Shown here: positions 16,114-23,526 of the stretch, one piece after another
Layout: each line of letters begins with the position of its first letter
Numbering within the stretch: position 1 is the first letter of the stretch
Notes under the pieces: model-generated
The model's database searches: none
What the model was told of the DNA's origin: nothing
What the model saw: only the letters and a program-made list of their open reading frames with translations
Assembly: GCA_963169665.1 (NCBI GenBank)
Contig: CAUJET010000113.1
Span: 34,920 to 98,919, forward strand
Source of the DNA: Actinomycetota bacterium
GTDB lineage: Bacteria > Actinomycetota > Acidimicrobiia > Acidimicrobiales > Ilumatobacteraceae
Reading direction: 5' to 3'
Length of the DNA stretch: 64,000 bases
Made by a program: the position numbers and the translations under genes

Positions 16114-17457
16114 GTGACACTGCACGGCGAGGGCGCGATCCCTGCCGACCTCGCACGCCGGTTCGCCGCCTTCATCGACGACCGCATCGCGCAGGCGCCC
16201 CTCGGTCGCACCCTGCCGCCGTCGGCGATGATGCCGTTGCTCGACGGTGCCATCACCGCCGACGGCCTCGGCGCCGACGCGGCCTGGAACCGGTTCGTCG
16301 ACCACGTCTCGCCGAACACGGTGGGCCTCGACAGCGAGCGCTACCTCGCCTTCATCCCGGTGTCACCGTCGGCCGCCGGCGTCTGGATGGATGCAGCGGT
16401 GAGCGCCGCCACGTACAGCGCCGAGTCGTGGCTGGAGGCGGCCGGTGTGGTCGCTGCGGAGAACCAGACCCTGCGCTGGCTGGCAGACGTGTTCGGCATG
16501 CCCGCATCGGCGGGCGGCTGCTTCATGAGCGGCGGGTCGATCGGCAACCTCAGCGCGCTCGCCGTGGCCCGTGAGCAGATGGGGGAGCGGCGCTCGGTCG
16601 CCGTCGCCGACACCGCGCACGCCTCGGTGTTCAACTCGCTTCGGATGCTTGGTCTGACCCGTGAGCCCGGGTACGAGATGATCGTCGTGCCGACCGGTGA
16701 CGACGGCAGGTTCACCGGCGCGGCCCTCGCCGCGGCCGTCGAGGGTCGCACCGACGTCGGGCTCGTCGTCGCCGCCGCCGGCTCCACCAACGCAGGTGTC
16801 GTCGACGATCTCGCGGGCCTCGCCGACGTGGCCGAACGGTTGGGCGCGTGGTTCCACGTCGACGGCGCGTACGGCGCGGCGGGCGCACTGCTGCCCGAGC
16901 TGCGCCACCTGTACGACGGGCTCGGTCGGGCCGACTCGCTCATCGTCGACCCGCACAAGTGGCTGTTCGCTCCCGAGGGGTCGTGCGCGCTGCTGTACAA
17001 GAACCCGGACCTCGCGGCGGCGGTGCACACCCAGCACGGGCCGTACATCGACATCCTGCACGGCGACGAGCCGTTGTGGAACCCGAGCGACTACGGCTAT
17101 CAGCTCACCCGGCGGGCGAGCGGCCTGCCGCTGTGGTTCGCGCTCGCGGTGCACGGCACCGATGCGCACGCTGAGGCGATCCGCCGCGGCATCGGACTCA
17201 CCCGGCTCGCGGCAGAGCGGCTGTCGGCGATCGACGAGGTCTCGCTCGTGATGCAGCCGCAGCTGGGCGTGTTGCTGTTCCGACGGGAGGGATGGGGGCG
17301 TGCCGAATGGGGTGCGTGGGCGCACCGTGTGCTCAGCGAGGGGATCGCGTTCGTCGCGCCCTCCACGTGGAAGGGTGAGCCGGTGGGCCGGCTGGTGTTC
17401 CTGCACCCGCGCACGCCCGAGACGGTGATCGACGAGATCGCCGCCACCCTGGCCTGA
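16114..17457 (+). CDS. Group II PLP-dependent amino acid decarboxylase
   Basis: A 447-residue enzyme of the glutamate/aromatic amino acid decarboxylase family. The PLP Schiff-base lysine is Lys282 in VDPHKWLFAPEGS. Asp250 in WFHVDGAYGAAG binds the pyridine nitrogen, and ADTAHASVFNSLRMLG supplies the stacking His. It removes the alpha-carboxylate of an amino acid to give an amine; the aromatic-type tail motif WLFAPEGSCALLYKN favours aromatic or branched substrates, but this is inference. The GTG start follows a GGGCGGGTG stretch. It could supply the amine used by the GS-like ligase upstream. Confidence 0.83.
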   Translation: MTLHGEGAIPADLARRFAAFIDDRIAQAPLGRTLPPSAMMPLLDGAITADGLGADAAWNRFVDHVSPNTVGLDSERYLAFIPVSPSAAGVWMDAAVSAATYSAESWLEAAGVVAAENQTLRWLADVFGMPASAGGCFMSGGSIGNLSALAVAREQMGERRSVAVADTAHASVFNSLRMLGLTREPGYEMIVVPTGDDGRFTGAALAAAVEGRTDVGLVVAAAGSTNAGVVDDLAGLADVAERLGAWFHVDGAYGAAGALLPELRHLYDGLGRADSLIVDPHKWLFAPEGSCALLYKNPDLAAAVHTQHGPYIDILHGDEPLWNPSDYGYQLTRRASGLPLWFALAVHGTDAHAEAIRRGIGLTRLAAERLSAIDEVSLVMQPQLGVLLFRREGWGRAEWGAWAHRVLSEGIAFVAPSTWKGEPVGRLVFLHPRTPETVIDEIAATLA

Positions 17458-17466
17458 CCGACCGCG

Positions 17467-18102
17467 TCAGCCGCGGAGCACGACCTCGCCCCGAGGTGTG
17501 TCGAGCACGGCAGCCAACGCCGGCTCGCCCTGCTCGATCGAGATCCGCGCGTCCTCACCGACGATGGCAACGCTGCGGCTCAGGTGGTTGGCCTCGTGTG
17601 AGTGCAACTGCAACGACCGGAGCACGACGGGCTGGTCGAGCGACACGGTGGGATGTTCGCTGTCGAGCCAGTCGATCAGGAACGGCATCGGTCCGATCCA
17701 GTGATCGAGTCGGGGGAAGGTGAGCCGCCACGACAGCAGTACCCCGTCGGGGCGGGCTCGCCACATGTCGCTGATCGGGCCCGGATCCGCGTCGGACGCG
17801 GCGAGCACCCGCACCACGTGGTCGAGCGGTGAGTCCGGGTGCGCGCACCACGCGACGAGGCGCTCACCCTCGAGCAGATGGATGTCGAACGGCATCGGGC
17901 CCTCGTGATGACGCTGGTCGCGGTCGGGCCCGACGATCTCGAGGTAGGCGCCGTCACCGAGAGCCACCAGTTCGTTGCGGGTGCCCCGGCCGAGGTGCTG
18001 ACCGCCTGGCGTCGGCGCGACGCCGAGCTGGGCACCGAGCGAGGCGACGGTGCGTTCGAGGTCGTCGGTGGCGTAGACGAGGTGGTCGATGATCCCGCTC
18101 AT
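17467..18102 (-). CDS. Glyoxalase-like (VOC, Glyoxalase_3) protein
   Basis: A 211-residue protein opening MSGIIDHLVYATDDLERTVASLGAQLGVAP, with HLGRGTRNELVALGDGAYLEIVGPD, as in the Glyoxalase_3 group of VOC proteins. GPMPFLIDWLDSEHPTVS is another family block. No reaction is known for the group. CATGAT on the minus strand lies 6 nt upstream of the ATG. The start of the decarboxylase gene's convergent end is 9 bp away. It precedes no gene in the same direction within 20 bp except the next VOC gene, whose stop is 21 bp upstream. Confidence 0.75.
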   Translation of the reverse strand: MSGIIDHLVYATDDLERTVASLGAQLGVAPTPGGQHLGRGTRNELVALGDGAYLEIVGPDRDQRHHEGPMPFDIHLLEGERLVAWCAHPDSPLDHVVRVLAASDADPGPISDMWRARPDGVLLSWRLTFPRLDHWIGPMPFLIDWLDSEHPTVSLDQPVVLRSLQLHSHEANHLSRSVAIVGEDARISIEQGEPALAAVLDTPRGEVVLRG

Positions 18103-18123
18103 GCCCACATCATGATCCCGGGC

Positions 18124-18657
18124 TCAGCTCAGCGTGCGCACCGGATCGGAACCGTCCCAGCCGACCGCTGCGTCGCGCACCATGTCGTAGAACGCGAGCA
18201 GGCGCGGGGTCGGCTCGTACAGCTCCCAGTAGTGACCGCTCTGGGCGACGTCGTCGACGAACACGAACCGGGTGGTGCCCGCCATCGCACTCTGCGCCAG
18301 CGACAGTCCTGCGGCCTCGGCTCGCTCGATCGAGTCGGACACCGAGTCGGCGAGGCAGGCGAGGTGGTGCAGGCCGGTCTCGCCCTCGGCGAACCGTTCG
18401 GTCACGGCGCTGGGCGAGCGGTCGTGCTGGACGAACAGTTCGACCATGAACCCGCCCGACGGGCCGAGCATCCAGCCGTACGCGCTGGTGTGGTCGAACG
18501 TGCTCGGCCGACCGCGGTGCACCACGTCGGTGACCGGGATGTGGTCGCGCACGAAGAACGGGCCCGCGCCGTGGCGGTCGACCCAGCGCAGGGTGGCCAG
18601 CCGCGGATCGTCGACCACGTAGGCCACCTGCACCACCGGACCGAACATCGTGCTCAC
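18124..18657 (-). CDS. VOC family protein (methylmalonyl-CoA epimerase-like)
   Basis: A 177-residue glyoxalase-fold protein: MFGPVVQVAYVVDDPRLATLRWVDRHGAGPFFV, then VELFVQHDRSPSAV, GLHHLACLADSVSDSIERAEAAG and GHYWELYEPTPRLLAFYDMVRDA. The length and the RH.GAGPFFV opening resemble VOC proteins annotated near lipid or steroid catabolism, but the reaction is unknown. I choose the GTG start because TACAGT on the minus strand (18665-18670) sits exactly 7 nt upstream, while the internal ATG does not. Probably co-transcribed with the downstream Glyoxalase_3 gene (21 bp gap). Confidence 0.75.
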   Translation of the reverse strand: MSTMFGPVVQVAYVVDDPRLATLRWVDRHGAGPFFVRDHIPVTDVVHRGRPSTFDHTSAYGWMLGPSGGFMVELFVQHDRSPSAVTERFAEGETGLHHLACLADSVSDSIERAEAAGLSLAQSAMAGTTRFVFVDDVAQSGHYWELYEPTPRLLAFYDMVRDAAVGWDGSDPVRTLS

Positions 18658-18745
18658 GCCGGGCACTGTAGGAGCCGCTCGATCTCCGGCCGCCAGCCAG
18701 GCGCGGGCCGGGAGGGCGCCCGAGCCCGTCGGTAGCCTGGCGGCG

Positions 18746-19996
18746 ATGACGGGGCGGCGGACACGGTGGGCGCTCGACGTCGTGCTCACGGCCGCGGTGG
18801 CGTTCCTGGCGGCACTGTCGACCGGCCGGATCGTGGTGTGGCTGCGCTGGGTGCTCGGCCAGGCGAAGAACGATCACCCATGGTGGGCAGCGATGCCGGC
18901 CCTCGGCGGTGTGCTCGCGGTGCTGATCGTGGTGCGCGCCCGCACCACGCCGGCCACGGCCGACGCGTACGTGCGTGGTATCGACGACGGCGCACTGGCG
19001 ATCGGCCCTGCGCCGGCGCGGTTCCTGGCACTCGTGAGCGGCGTGGGCGTCGGTGTGCCGCTCGGCTACGAGGGCCCGATGGTGTACTTCGGCGGCTCGC
19101 TCGGTGCCTGGGTCGCGCGACGTCTTGGACGTCCCGACCGCTGGTGCATCCTGGCCGCCGCCACCTCGGCGGTCGCGATGGTGATCGGCGCGCCCATCGC
19201 CGCCGCGCTGTTCGCGAGCGAGGTGGCGCGACGAGGGCTCCCTCGCCGTCGTGACGTGGTGCCGTTGACGATCGGCGCGGCGACGTCCTGGGCGGCGCGA
19301 CGCCTCACCGGCGAGTCGGGCGGCGTGCTCGGGAGCGATCTCGGTCTGACGGCCGGACAGGTGGCGGTGGGGGCGCTGGCGATCGGCGGTGCTGCCGGGG
19401 TGTCAGCGCGTCTGTTCGTCGCCGCGGTGCGTCGGGCGAAGGAGCTGCACCTGTCGGTGGGCGCCCGCGTGGTCGGCGTCGCCGTGACGCTCGGCCTGGC
19501 CGTGCCGCTCGGCTGGTGGGCCGCCGACGAGCCGATCTTCGTCGGCAGCGGCGATCGCCTCCGCGAGTGGGCGGCACACACGTCGCAGGGCCCGCTGCTG
19601 CTCGCCACGCTGGTGTTCGCCGGGCTCGTGATCACGATGGTCGCATGCGGTGTGGTGGGCGGCCTGTTCCTGCCGTTGCTGTCGCTCGGGGCCCTGCTCG
19701 GCGTGCTCGTGGGCCGGGCGTGGCTACCCGACGTGCCGTACGCGGCATGTGTTGGCATCGGCGCATGCTGCCTACTGGCCGCGGCCTACGGCACGCCGCT
19801 CACCGCGGTCGCGTTGGCGTTCACGTCGTTCGGCTGGTCGTCGTCGGCCTGGCTCACCGTGGTGGGCGTGGCGATCGCGACGGCGATCGCCGGCGAGCGG
19901 TCGGTGAGCATGTACCAACGCTCCGCTCGAGCCGGCCGCGGTCGCCGAACGAGAATCCTGCCCACCTGGTGGAGTGGCCGGTACGTGCGTTCGTGA
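18746..19996 (+). CDS. ClC family chloride channel/antiporter
   Basis: A 416-residue polytopic membrane protein. GVPLGYEGPMVYFGGSLGAWVARRLG contains the ClC selectivity and gating motif GxEGP with the gating Glu. GVVGGLFLPLLSLGALLGVLVGRAW matches the second conserved GGxFxPxLxxGAxxG motif. The first filter segment GSGIP is not recognisable in its usual form. ClC proteins carry chloride passively or exchange Cl-/H+; which one applies is unclear. The ATG is preceded by TAGCCT at 7 nt. Its TGA overlaps the possible GTG of the next gene. Confidence 0.85.
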   Translation: MTGRRTRWALDVVLTAAVAFLAALSTGRIVVWLRWVLGQAKNDHPWWAAMPALGGVLAVLIVVRARTTPATADAYVRGIDDGALAIGPAPARFLALVSGVGVGVPLGYEGPMVYFGGSLGAWVARRLGRPDRWCILAAATSAVAMVIGAPIAAALFASEVARRGLPRRRDVVPLTIGAATSWAARRLTGESGGVLGSDLGLTAGQVAVGALAIGGAAGVSARLFVAAVRRAKELHLSVGARVVGVAVTLGLAVPLGWWAADEPIFVGSGDRLREWAAHTSQGPLLLATLVFAGLVITMVACGVVGGLFLPLLSLGALLGVLVGRAWLPDVPYAACVGIGACCLLAAAYGTPLTAVALAFTSFGWSSSAWLTVVGVAIATAIAGERSVSMYQRSARAGRGRRTRILPTWWSGRYVRS

Positions 19997-20013
19997 CCGG
20001 CAAGACTGACGCC

Positions 20014-20886
20014 GTGAGCTCAGTCGCCTTCATCGGTCTCGGGGTCATGGGGACCCCCATGGCCCGCCATCTCGCCAGCCAGGGACACCGCGTCACGGTG
20101 TACAACCGCACGCCGGAGAAGGCGCTCGCCTGGGTGGCCCTGTACGGCCACCGGGCTGCGCCGACGCCGCGTGAGGCGGCCGACGGCGCCGAGTTCGTGT
20201 TCCTCTGCGTCGGCAACGACAACGACGTCCGCGACGTGGTGTACGGACCCGACGGCGTGCTCGCCGGTGCCGGCCCGGGTGCGGTGCTCGTCGACCACAC
20301 GACCGCCTCGGCCGAGGTGGCCAAGGAACTGGCCGAAGCAGCCGCCGAGTTCGGCGTCGGTTTCGTCGACGCACCGGTGTCGGGCGGTCAGGCGGGCGCC
20401 GAGAACGGGCAGCTCACGATCATGTGCGGGGCCGACGACGAGGCGTTCTACACGCTCGCCCTCCCGGTGATGGGTTCGTACGCGAAGGCCGTGTCGCTGA
20501 TGGGTCCCGCAGGCTCGGGCCAGCTCACCAAGATGGTGAACCAGATCTGCATCGCCGGCATCGTGCAGGGGCTGTCGGAGGGCATCAACTTCGCGATGAA
20601 GGCGGGTCTCGATCCCGACGCCGTGATCGACGTGATCAAGTACGGCGCTGCGCAGAGCTGGCAGATGGAGAACCGCGGCCACACGATGTCGAAGGGCGAG
20701 TTCGACTTCGGCTTCGCGGTGGAGTGGATGCGCAAGGACCTCGGCATCGTCCTCGACGAGGCGAACCGCAACGGAGCTCGTCTGCCGGTGACCGCGCTGA
20801 TCGACCAGTTCTACGCGCAGGTGATCGCCCGCGGCGGCCGCCGCTGGGACACGAGCAGCCTCATCCAACTCCTCGCCCACGACTGA
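20014..20886 (+). CDS. NAD(P)-dependent beta-hydroxyacid dehydrogenase (3-hydroxyisobutyrate dehydrogenase family)
   Basis: A 290-residue enzyme. VAFIGLGVMGTPMARHLASQGHRVTVYNRTPEK is the Rossmann motif with an Arg after YN, favouring NADP. DAPVSGGQAGAENGQLTIMCGG-like and GQLTKMVNQICIAG carry the catalytic region, with Lys in KMVNQ. Relatives oxidise 3-hydroxyisobutyrate or reduce tartronate or succinate semialdehyde. The GTG at 20014 gives the family N-terminus; a GTG at 19993 would overlap the ClC gene. Two palindromic repeats fill the space to the convergent P450. Confidence 0.85.
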   Translation: MSSVAFIGLGVMGTPMARHLASQGHRVTVYNRTPEKALAWVALYGHRAAPTPREAADGAEFVFLCVGNDNDVRDVVYGPDGVLAGAGPGAVLVDHTTASAEVAKELAEAAAEFGVGFVDAPVSGGQAGAENGQLTIMCGADDEAFYTLALPVMGSYAKAVSLMGPAGSGQLTKMVNQICIAGIVQGLSEGINFAMKAGLDPDAVIDVIKYGAAQSWQMENRGHTMSKGEFDFGFAVEWMRKDLGIVLDEANRNGARLPVTALIDQFYAQVIARGGRRWDTSSLIQLLAHD

Positions 20887-20895
20887 TCCGTCAGC

Positions 20896-20943
20896 GCGTT
20901 TGTTCGCTCACGCGTCAATACGACGCGTTCGTGAACAATCGCG
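20896..20943. repeat. Dispersed intergenic palindrome B1
   Basis: Begins 10 nt after the stop of the beta-hydroxyacid dehydrogenase. The core CGCGTC (20911-20916), loop AATAC and GACGCG (20922-20927) forms a hairpin extended by TTGTTC/GAACAA arms. Same family as the elements at 20958 and 63932. Could act as a bidirectional terminator between convergent genes. Confidence 0.75.
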
Positions 20944-20957
20944 AGATGACCGGTTCG

Positions 20958-21004
20958 GCGTTTGTTCGCTCACGCGTCGATATGACGCGGAAGTGACCAA
21001 ACGC
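20958..21004. repeat. Dispersed intergenic palindrome B2
   Basis: Second copy, 14 bp after B1. Outer arms GCGTTTG (20958-20964) and CAAACGC (20998-21004) are perfect. The core CGCGTC-GATAT-GACGCG (20973-20989) matches B1 and C except in the 5-nt loop. It ends 7 bp before the stop of the P450 gene. Confidence 0.75.
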
Positions 21005-21011
21005 GCAGTGG

Positions 21012-22232
21012 TCAGGGGGTGGTGAGGGGGAGGCGGTCGACGCCGCGGATCGTGAGCCGGTCGCGCCAACTGGGGTCGCCGGCGAGCTCGACGTCGGGGA
21101 ACCGGCGGATGAGCGAACCGATCGCCACCGTCGCTTCGAGCTTCGCGAGCGAGGCGCCGAGGCAGTAGTGCACCCCGGCCGCGAACGCCAGGTGGTTGCG
21201 CGAGTTCGGGCGATCGAGACGCAGCGTGTGCGGATCGTCGAACACCGACGGGTCGTGGTTCGCGGCGCCGAGCACGGTCATCACCATCGTGTTCGCCGGC
21301 ACCTCGACGTCGCCGAACACCACCGGCTGCAACGGCACGCGGACGGTCTGTTGCACCGGCCCGTCGTAGCGCAGCAGTTCGTCGATCGCCTGTGCGTCGA
21401 TGCTCGGGTCGGCCGCCCACCGGCGCAGCTCGTCGGGGTGCCGGAGCAGCGCCAGCGTGCCGTTGCCGATGAGGTTCACCGTGGTCTCGTGGCCGGCGAC
21501 GTACAGCAGCAGCACGAACGACATCAGTTCGGCGGTGCTCAACCGGTCGCCCGCCTCCTCCACCTGCAGCAGGGCGGAGAGCAGATCGTCGCCCAGGTGC
21601 TGGCGCCGGTGGGCGATCACCTCACGGAGGTACTCGCTCATCTGCTCGGCAGCAGCCTCGGAAGCATCGATCGTCGCGTCGTCGGCGGTCGGTTCGAGCG
21701 ATGCAGTGAGCGCCTGCGACCAGTCGCGCACCTCGTCGGAACGGTCGGTCGGCAAGTCGAGCAGATCACTGATCACCTGGAACGGCACTGGGAACGCGAG
21801 CTCGTCGACGAGTTCGATCGACCCGCGCTCGGCGGCCACGTCGAGGACGTCGTCGACCAGCTGCTGGATGCGCGGCCGGAGCCGTTCGATGGCCGACGGC
21901 GTGAAGGCCTGGGTGACCAGGCGACGCAGACGCGTGTGGTCGGGGGGATCGAGGTTGAGGATCGACTTCGAAGTGCGGCCCTCCTCGATTCGCTTCTGGA
22001 ACGCCTCCCGCCGGCGCAGCCGAACCGGGTCGGTCGGCGCCGCGACGTGGGCCTCGATGTCGCGGGCGAACTCAGCGCCCCGCAGCGCCCGGGCCACGTC
22101 CTCGTAGCGGGTGAGGACCGTGAATCCCATCACCGACACGTGCACCGGATCCTCGGTGCGGAGCCGGTCGTAGAACGGGTACGGGTCGGCGCGGAAGGCC
22201 GGATCGAACGGGTTGAACAGCGGTGCGTCCAT
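21012..22232 (-). CDS. Cytochrome P450
   Basis: A 406-residue bacterial class I P450. The I-helix oxygen-binding motif is AGHETT (246-251), the ExxR pair Glu285-Arg288 is in DELLRYDGPVQ, and the haem thiolate is Cys357 in FAAGVHYCLGASLAK. Length and absence of a membrane anchor indicate a soluble enzyme needing separate ferredoxin and reductase, neither of which is nearby. The NHLAFAAGVHYCLGA pattern is common in actinobacterial CYP families acting on steroids, terpenes or macrolides; the substrate is unknown. The start MDAPLFNPFDP is preceded by CACGAT, and an inverted repeat lies 42 bp upstream. Confidence 0.92.
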   Translation of the reverse strand: MDAPLFNPFDPAFRADPYPFYDRLRTEDPVHVSVMGFTVLTRYEDVARALRGAEFARDIEAHVAAPTDPVRLRRREAFQKRIEEGRTSKSILNLDPPDHTRLRRLVTQAFTPSAIERLRPRIQQLVDDVLDVAAERGSIELVDELAFPVPFQVISDLLDLPTDRSDEVRDWSQALTASLEPTADDATIDASEAAAEQMSEYLREVIAHRRQHLGDDLLSALLQVEEAGDRLSTAELMSFVLLLYVAGHETTVNLIGNGTLALLRHPDELRRWAADPSIDAQAIDELLRYDGPVQQTVRVPLQPVVFGDVEVPANTMVMTVLGAANHDPSVFDDPHTLRLDRPNSRNHLAFAAGVHYCLGASLAKLEATVAIGSLIRRFPDVELAGDPSWRDRLTIRGVDRLPLTTP

Positions 22233-22273
22233 CAGCTCATCGTGACACTGCGGCGCACACATGAGGGGGTCGC

Positions 22274-22296
22274 ATGTGTCACAAGTCGTGCCACAT
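22274..22296. promoter_or_regulatory. Candidate operator upstream of P450
   Basis: ATGTGTCAC-N5-GTGCCACAT, an inverted repeat with 8 of 9 matching pairs, in the 71-bp gap between the pterin dehydratase and the P450 (both minus strand). It lies at about -42 to -64 from the P450 start, just beyond the expected -35. An extra GTGACAC half site occurs nearer the gene. Regulator unknown. Confidence 0.45.
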
Positions 22297-22303
22297 CGTC
22301 TGC

Positions 22304-22642
22304 TCACATCTCTGTGCTGGTCGTCCCTGCCCGGATGTCGAGCTCGTGGGCGATCGCATCGATCTCGCCGGCCAGCCGGACGTCGCGTGCGGTGATCGCG
22401 TCGACGTCGTGGCTCCACGTCACCACCACCACGTGGCCGTAGCGGAGGTCGATGTCGGGGTGGTGGTCGGCCGCCTCGGCCGCCGCGCCGATCCCGTTCA
22501 CGAGCGCGAGGCCGGCGGCGAAGGTCCCCGTGTCGTAGCGGGCGCGCAAGCGGCCGTCGACGACCTGCCATCCGGTGAGGGACCGCACGGCGTCGTGGGT
22601 GGCGGGCAGCGGGACGAGGTCCTCGGGTGGAAACGGGTTCAT
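22304..22642 (-). CDS. 4a-hydroxytetrahydrobiopterin dehydratase (PCD/DCoH)
   Basis: A 112-residue protein with the pterin-4a-carbinolamine dehydratase signature AAEAADHHPDIDLRYGHVVVVTWSHD, including the paired His residues that bind the pterin. It dehydrates 4a-hydroxytetrahydropterin; in bacteria lacking aromatic hydroxylases it often has a moonlighting role in pterin or molybdopterin repair. It sits 71 bp upstream of the P450 on the same strand and 16 bp downstream of the SDR gene, so the three may form a unit. Confidence 0.87.
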   Translation of the reverse strand: MNPFPPEDLVPLPATHDAVRSLTGWQVVDGRLRARYDTGTFAAGLALVNGIGAAAEAADHHPDIDLRYGHVVVVTWSHDVDAITARDVRLAGEIDAIAHELDIRAGTTSTEM

Positions 22643-22658
22643 CGGTCGTTCGTCCGAC

Positions 22659-23387
22659 TCAGGTCAGCCCGAAGTCCGGCTGCTGGTGCTGCGCGATCGT
22701 GTCGCCCCACACGATCCATTGGGAGCCGTTCGCCCGGGCGTCGAGCGCCTGCATCGCGGCTTCGGCCACCCGCTCGGGCTCGATCACAGGCATGCCCATC
22801 TCGCGGATGAACCCGCGGAACTCCTCGGGCACGAGCGGCGTCGCCACGAAGCCTGGGCAGATCGCACTGATGCACACCCCGTACGGGTCGAGGCTCGGGC
22901 CGAGCGAACGCACCAGTCCGACGACCGCGTGCTTCGTCGCGCCGTACACCGGGTCGCCCGGGATCGGGCCGAGCCCGGCCATCGACGCGGTGACGAGGAT
23001 CTGTCCACCACCGTGCTCGACCATCTTCGGCAGCACCGCACGCACGCCGAAGAACACGCCGTCGACGTTGGCTCCGAAGATCGTGCGGTACGCGTCGTCG
23101 GTGACGTCGGACAGGGGGAGCGCCCCCTCGGCCATCAGCGCCCGGCCGGGGGTGGCGATGCCCGCGTTGAGGTGCACGACGTCGAGGGCCGGCAGTCGCT
23201 CGGCGAGTTCGGCCCATGCCGCGGGATCGGCCACGTCGAGTTGGATCTCGTCGCTCGACGTCGGGTGCAGGTCGGCGACGAAGACCGTCGCGCCCTCGGA
23301 CCGATACCGATCGGCGCAGGCCTTGCCGATCCCGGAGGAACCTCCGGTGACGAGGACGTGTCGGCCTGCGAGTGCGCTCGTGGTCAT
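22659..23387 (-). CDS. SDR family oxidoreductase
   Basis: A 242-residue SDR. VLVTGGSSGIGKACADRYRSEGATVFVADL binds the nucleotide, HLNAGIATPG replaces the usual NNAG, and the catalytic residues are Ser in VTASMAGL and Tyr/Lys in YGATK. VWGDTIAQHQQPDF ends the protein. N-to-L replacement in NNAG (LNAG) is tolerated in some SDRs. The gene is the first of a minus-strand set with the pterin dehydratase and the P450. Substrate unknown. Confidence 0.83.
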   Translation of the reverse strand: MTTSALAGRHVLVTGGSSGIGKACADRYRSEGATVFVADLHPTSSDEIQLDVADPAAWAELAERLPALDVVHLNAGIATPGRALMAEGALPLSDVTDDAYRTIFGANVDGVFFGVRAVLPKMVEHGGGQILVTASMAGLGPIPGDPVYGATKHAVVGLVRSLGPSLDPYGVCISAICPGFVATPLVPEEFRGFIREMGMPVIEPERVAEAAMQALDARANGSQWIVWGDTIAQHQQPDFGLT

Positions 23388-23492
23388 CGACTCATTCGAG
23401 CACCTGGAACTCACGTCGCACGACTTGACCGGGGCAAGCGCCCCCCTCCCACATCTGGGGGGTTCGTCAGCAATCTCCTCGCGCCACGTCAA

Positions 23493-23517
23493 GTGTTCGT
23501 CCAGTTCGGCCGAACAC
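23493..23517. promoter_or_regulatory. Inverted repeat upstream of CapD-like gene
   Basis: GTGTTCG (23493-23499) and CGAACAC (23511-23517) form a perfect 7-bp inverted repeat that embeds the 10-bp palindrome TTCGGCCGAA (23505-23514). It ends 9 bp before the first ATG of the CapD-like gene. Could be an operator or a leader hairpin. Confidence 0.35.
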
Positions 23518-23526
23518 CCTTGCGTT

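Noticed and set aside
20896-21004. CRISPR array or IS terminal repeats
   Set aside because: Only two adjacent copies with internal dyad symmetry and no regular spacers, no cas genes and no transposase frame between copies.
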